A stretch of DNA of 6,146 bases from Sphingomonadales bacterium (GTDB lineage Bacteria; Pseudomonadota; Alphaproteobacteria; Sphingomonadales; Sphingomonadaceae). Below, in pieces: positions 5,789 to 6,146 of this stretch; position 1 is the stretch's first letter; the number at the start of each line of letters is the position of its first letter. The notes below the pieces were generated by a model, which was not told where the DNA came from, did no database searches, and worked only from the letters and a program-made list of their open reading frames with translations. The DNA lies in contig JAFKLV010000122.1 of the NCBI GenBank assembly GCA_017304125.1, positions 1 to 6,146 on the forward strand. The letters run 5' to 3'. A program made the translations under genes and the position numbers.

Positions 5789-6146
5789 ATGTCCGATCAG
5801 GGGCTTTACCCCGTTCCCGCCGCCTGGGCCGAGGCCGCCAAGGTAAACCGCGCGCAATATGACGCAATGTACCGCGCGAGCGTCACTGATTCGGACGCAT
5901 TCTGGCTGGAACAGGCGAAGCGACTCGATTGGGTGAAGGCCCCCACCGTCGCGGGTGATTGCTCGTTCGACGAAGCCGATTTCCGCATCGAATGGTTCAA
6001 GGACGGCGTGCTCAACGTCGCCGCCAATTGCCTCGACCGCCATCTCGCGACGCGCGGCGACCAGATCGCGATCATCTGGGAGCCCGATGATCCCGCCGAG
6101 GCGCCCAGGCGCTTCACCTATCGCGAGCTTCACGCCGAAGTGTGCC
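5789..6146 (+). CDS. acs: acetyl-CoA synthetase, N-terminal part (cut by right edge)
   Basis: AMP-forming acetyl-CoA synthetase, which activates acetate (and, in many Acs enzymes, propionate less well) to the acyl-CoA through an acyl-adenylate. Only 119 residues of about 650 are present: the N-terminal cap and the start of the large domain. The recognisable Acs blocks are FWLEQAKRLDW (37-47), IEWFKDGVLNVAANCLDRHL (67-86), RGDQIAIIWEPDDP (89-102) and FTYRELHAEVC (109-119). The adenylation motifs and the acetylated lysine lie beyond the window. The ATG at 5789 is preceded by AGAGGAGAG (5776-5784), an excellent ribosome binding site. It is divergent from the reductase gene. Acs would feed the same short-chain acyl-CoA metabolism as the pcc operon, but no ATTTGCGAA element is seen upstream, so shared control by PccR is not supported. 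Confidence 0.95.
   Translation, partial: MSDQGLYPVPAAWAEAAKVNRAQYDAMYRASVTDSDAFWLEQAKRLDWVKAPTVAGDCSFDEADFRIEWFKDGVLNVAANCLDRHLATRGDQIAIIWEPDDPAEAPRRFTYRELHAEVC

Overview
The window looks like chromosomal DNA from a high-GC alphaproteobacterium, most likely a sphingomonad. This rests on strong G/C bias at third codon positions, on the gene set, and on an ScfR-type propionate regulator divergent from pccB. The genus is an inference. Six genes fill almost all of the window. There is no stretch over about 125 bases without a gene, and I see no rRNA, tRNA, CRISPR array, insertion sequence or prophage gene.

Left part (1-2595, minus strand): an operon read right to left. It holds pccB (propionyl-CoA carboxylase beta chain), mce (methylmalonyl-CoA epimerase) and a crotonase-fold gene that resembles the isomerase PaaG more than a hydratase and runs off the left edge. 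The gaps are 43 and 28 bases. PccB makes (S)-methylmalonyl-CoA from propionyl-CoA with an alpha chain not seen here, and the epimerase converts it to the (R) form for methylmalonyl-CoA mutase. The mutase and the biotin-carrying alpha chain are expected beyond the left edge.

Control region (2596-2706) and regulator (2707-4065, plus strand): a divergent pccR/ScfR-type regulator has an N-terminal XRE helix-turn-helix, a degenerate IrrE-like middle and a C-terminal cysteine cluster. The 111-base gap carries a cluster of ATTTGCGAA-like elements that resembles the known PccR operator half-site. This makes a coherent, self-contained propionyl-CoA-responsive unit.

Right part: a DUF1203 gene (4155-4622, plus) converges on an extended short-chain dehydrogenase/reductase gene (4649-5665, minus). 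The latter is divergent from the start of acetyl-CoA synthetase acs (from 5789, plus, cut by the right edge). Acs fits the short-chain acyl-CoA theme. The DUF1203 and reductase genes have no evident tie to it.

I found no convincing undescribed system. The points most worth checking are the operator array, the active-site pattern of the PaaG-like protein, and two small hairpins at the pccB ends.
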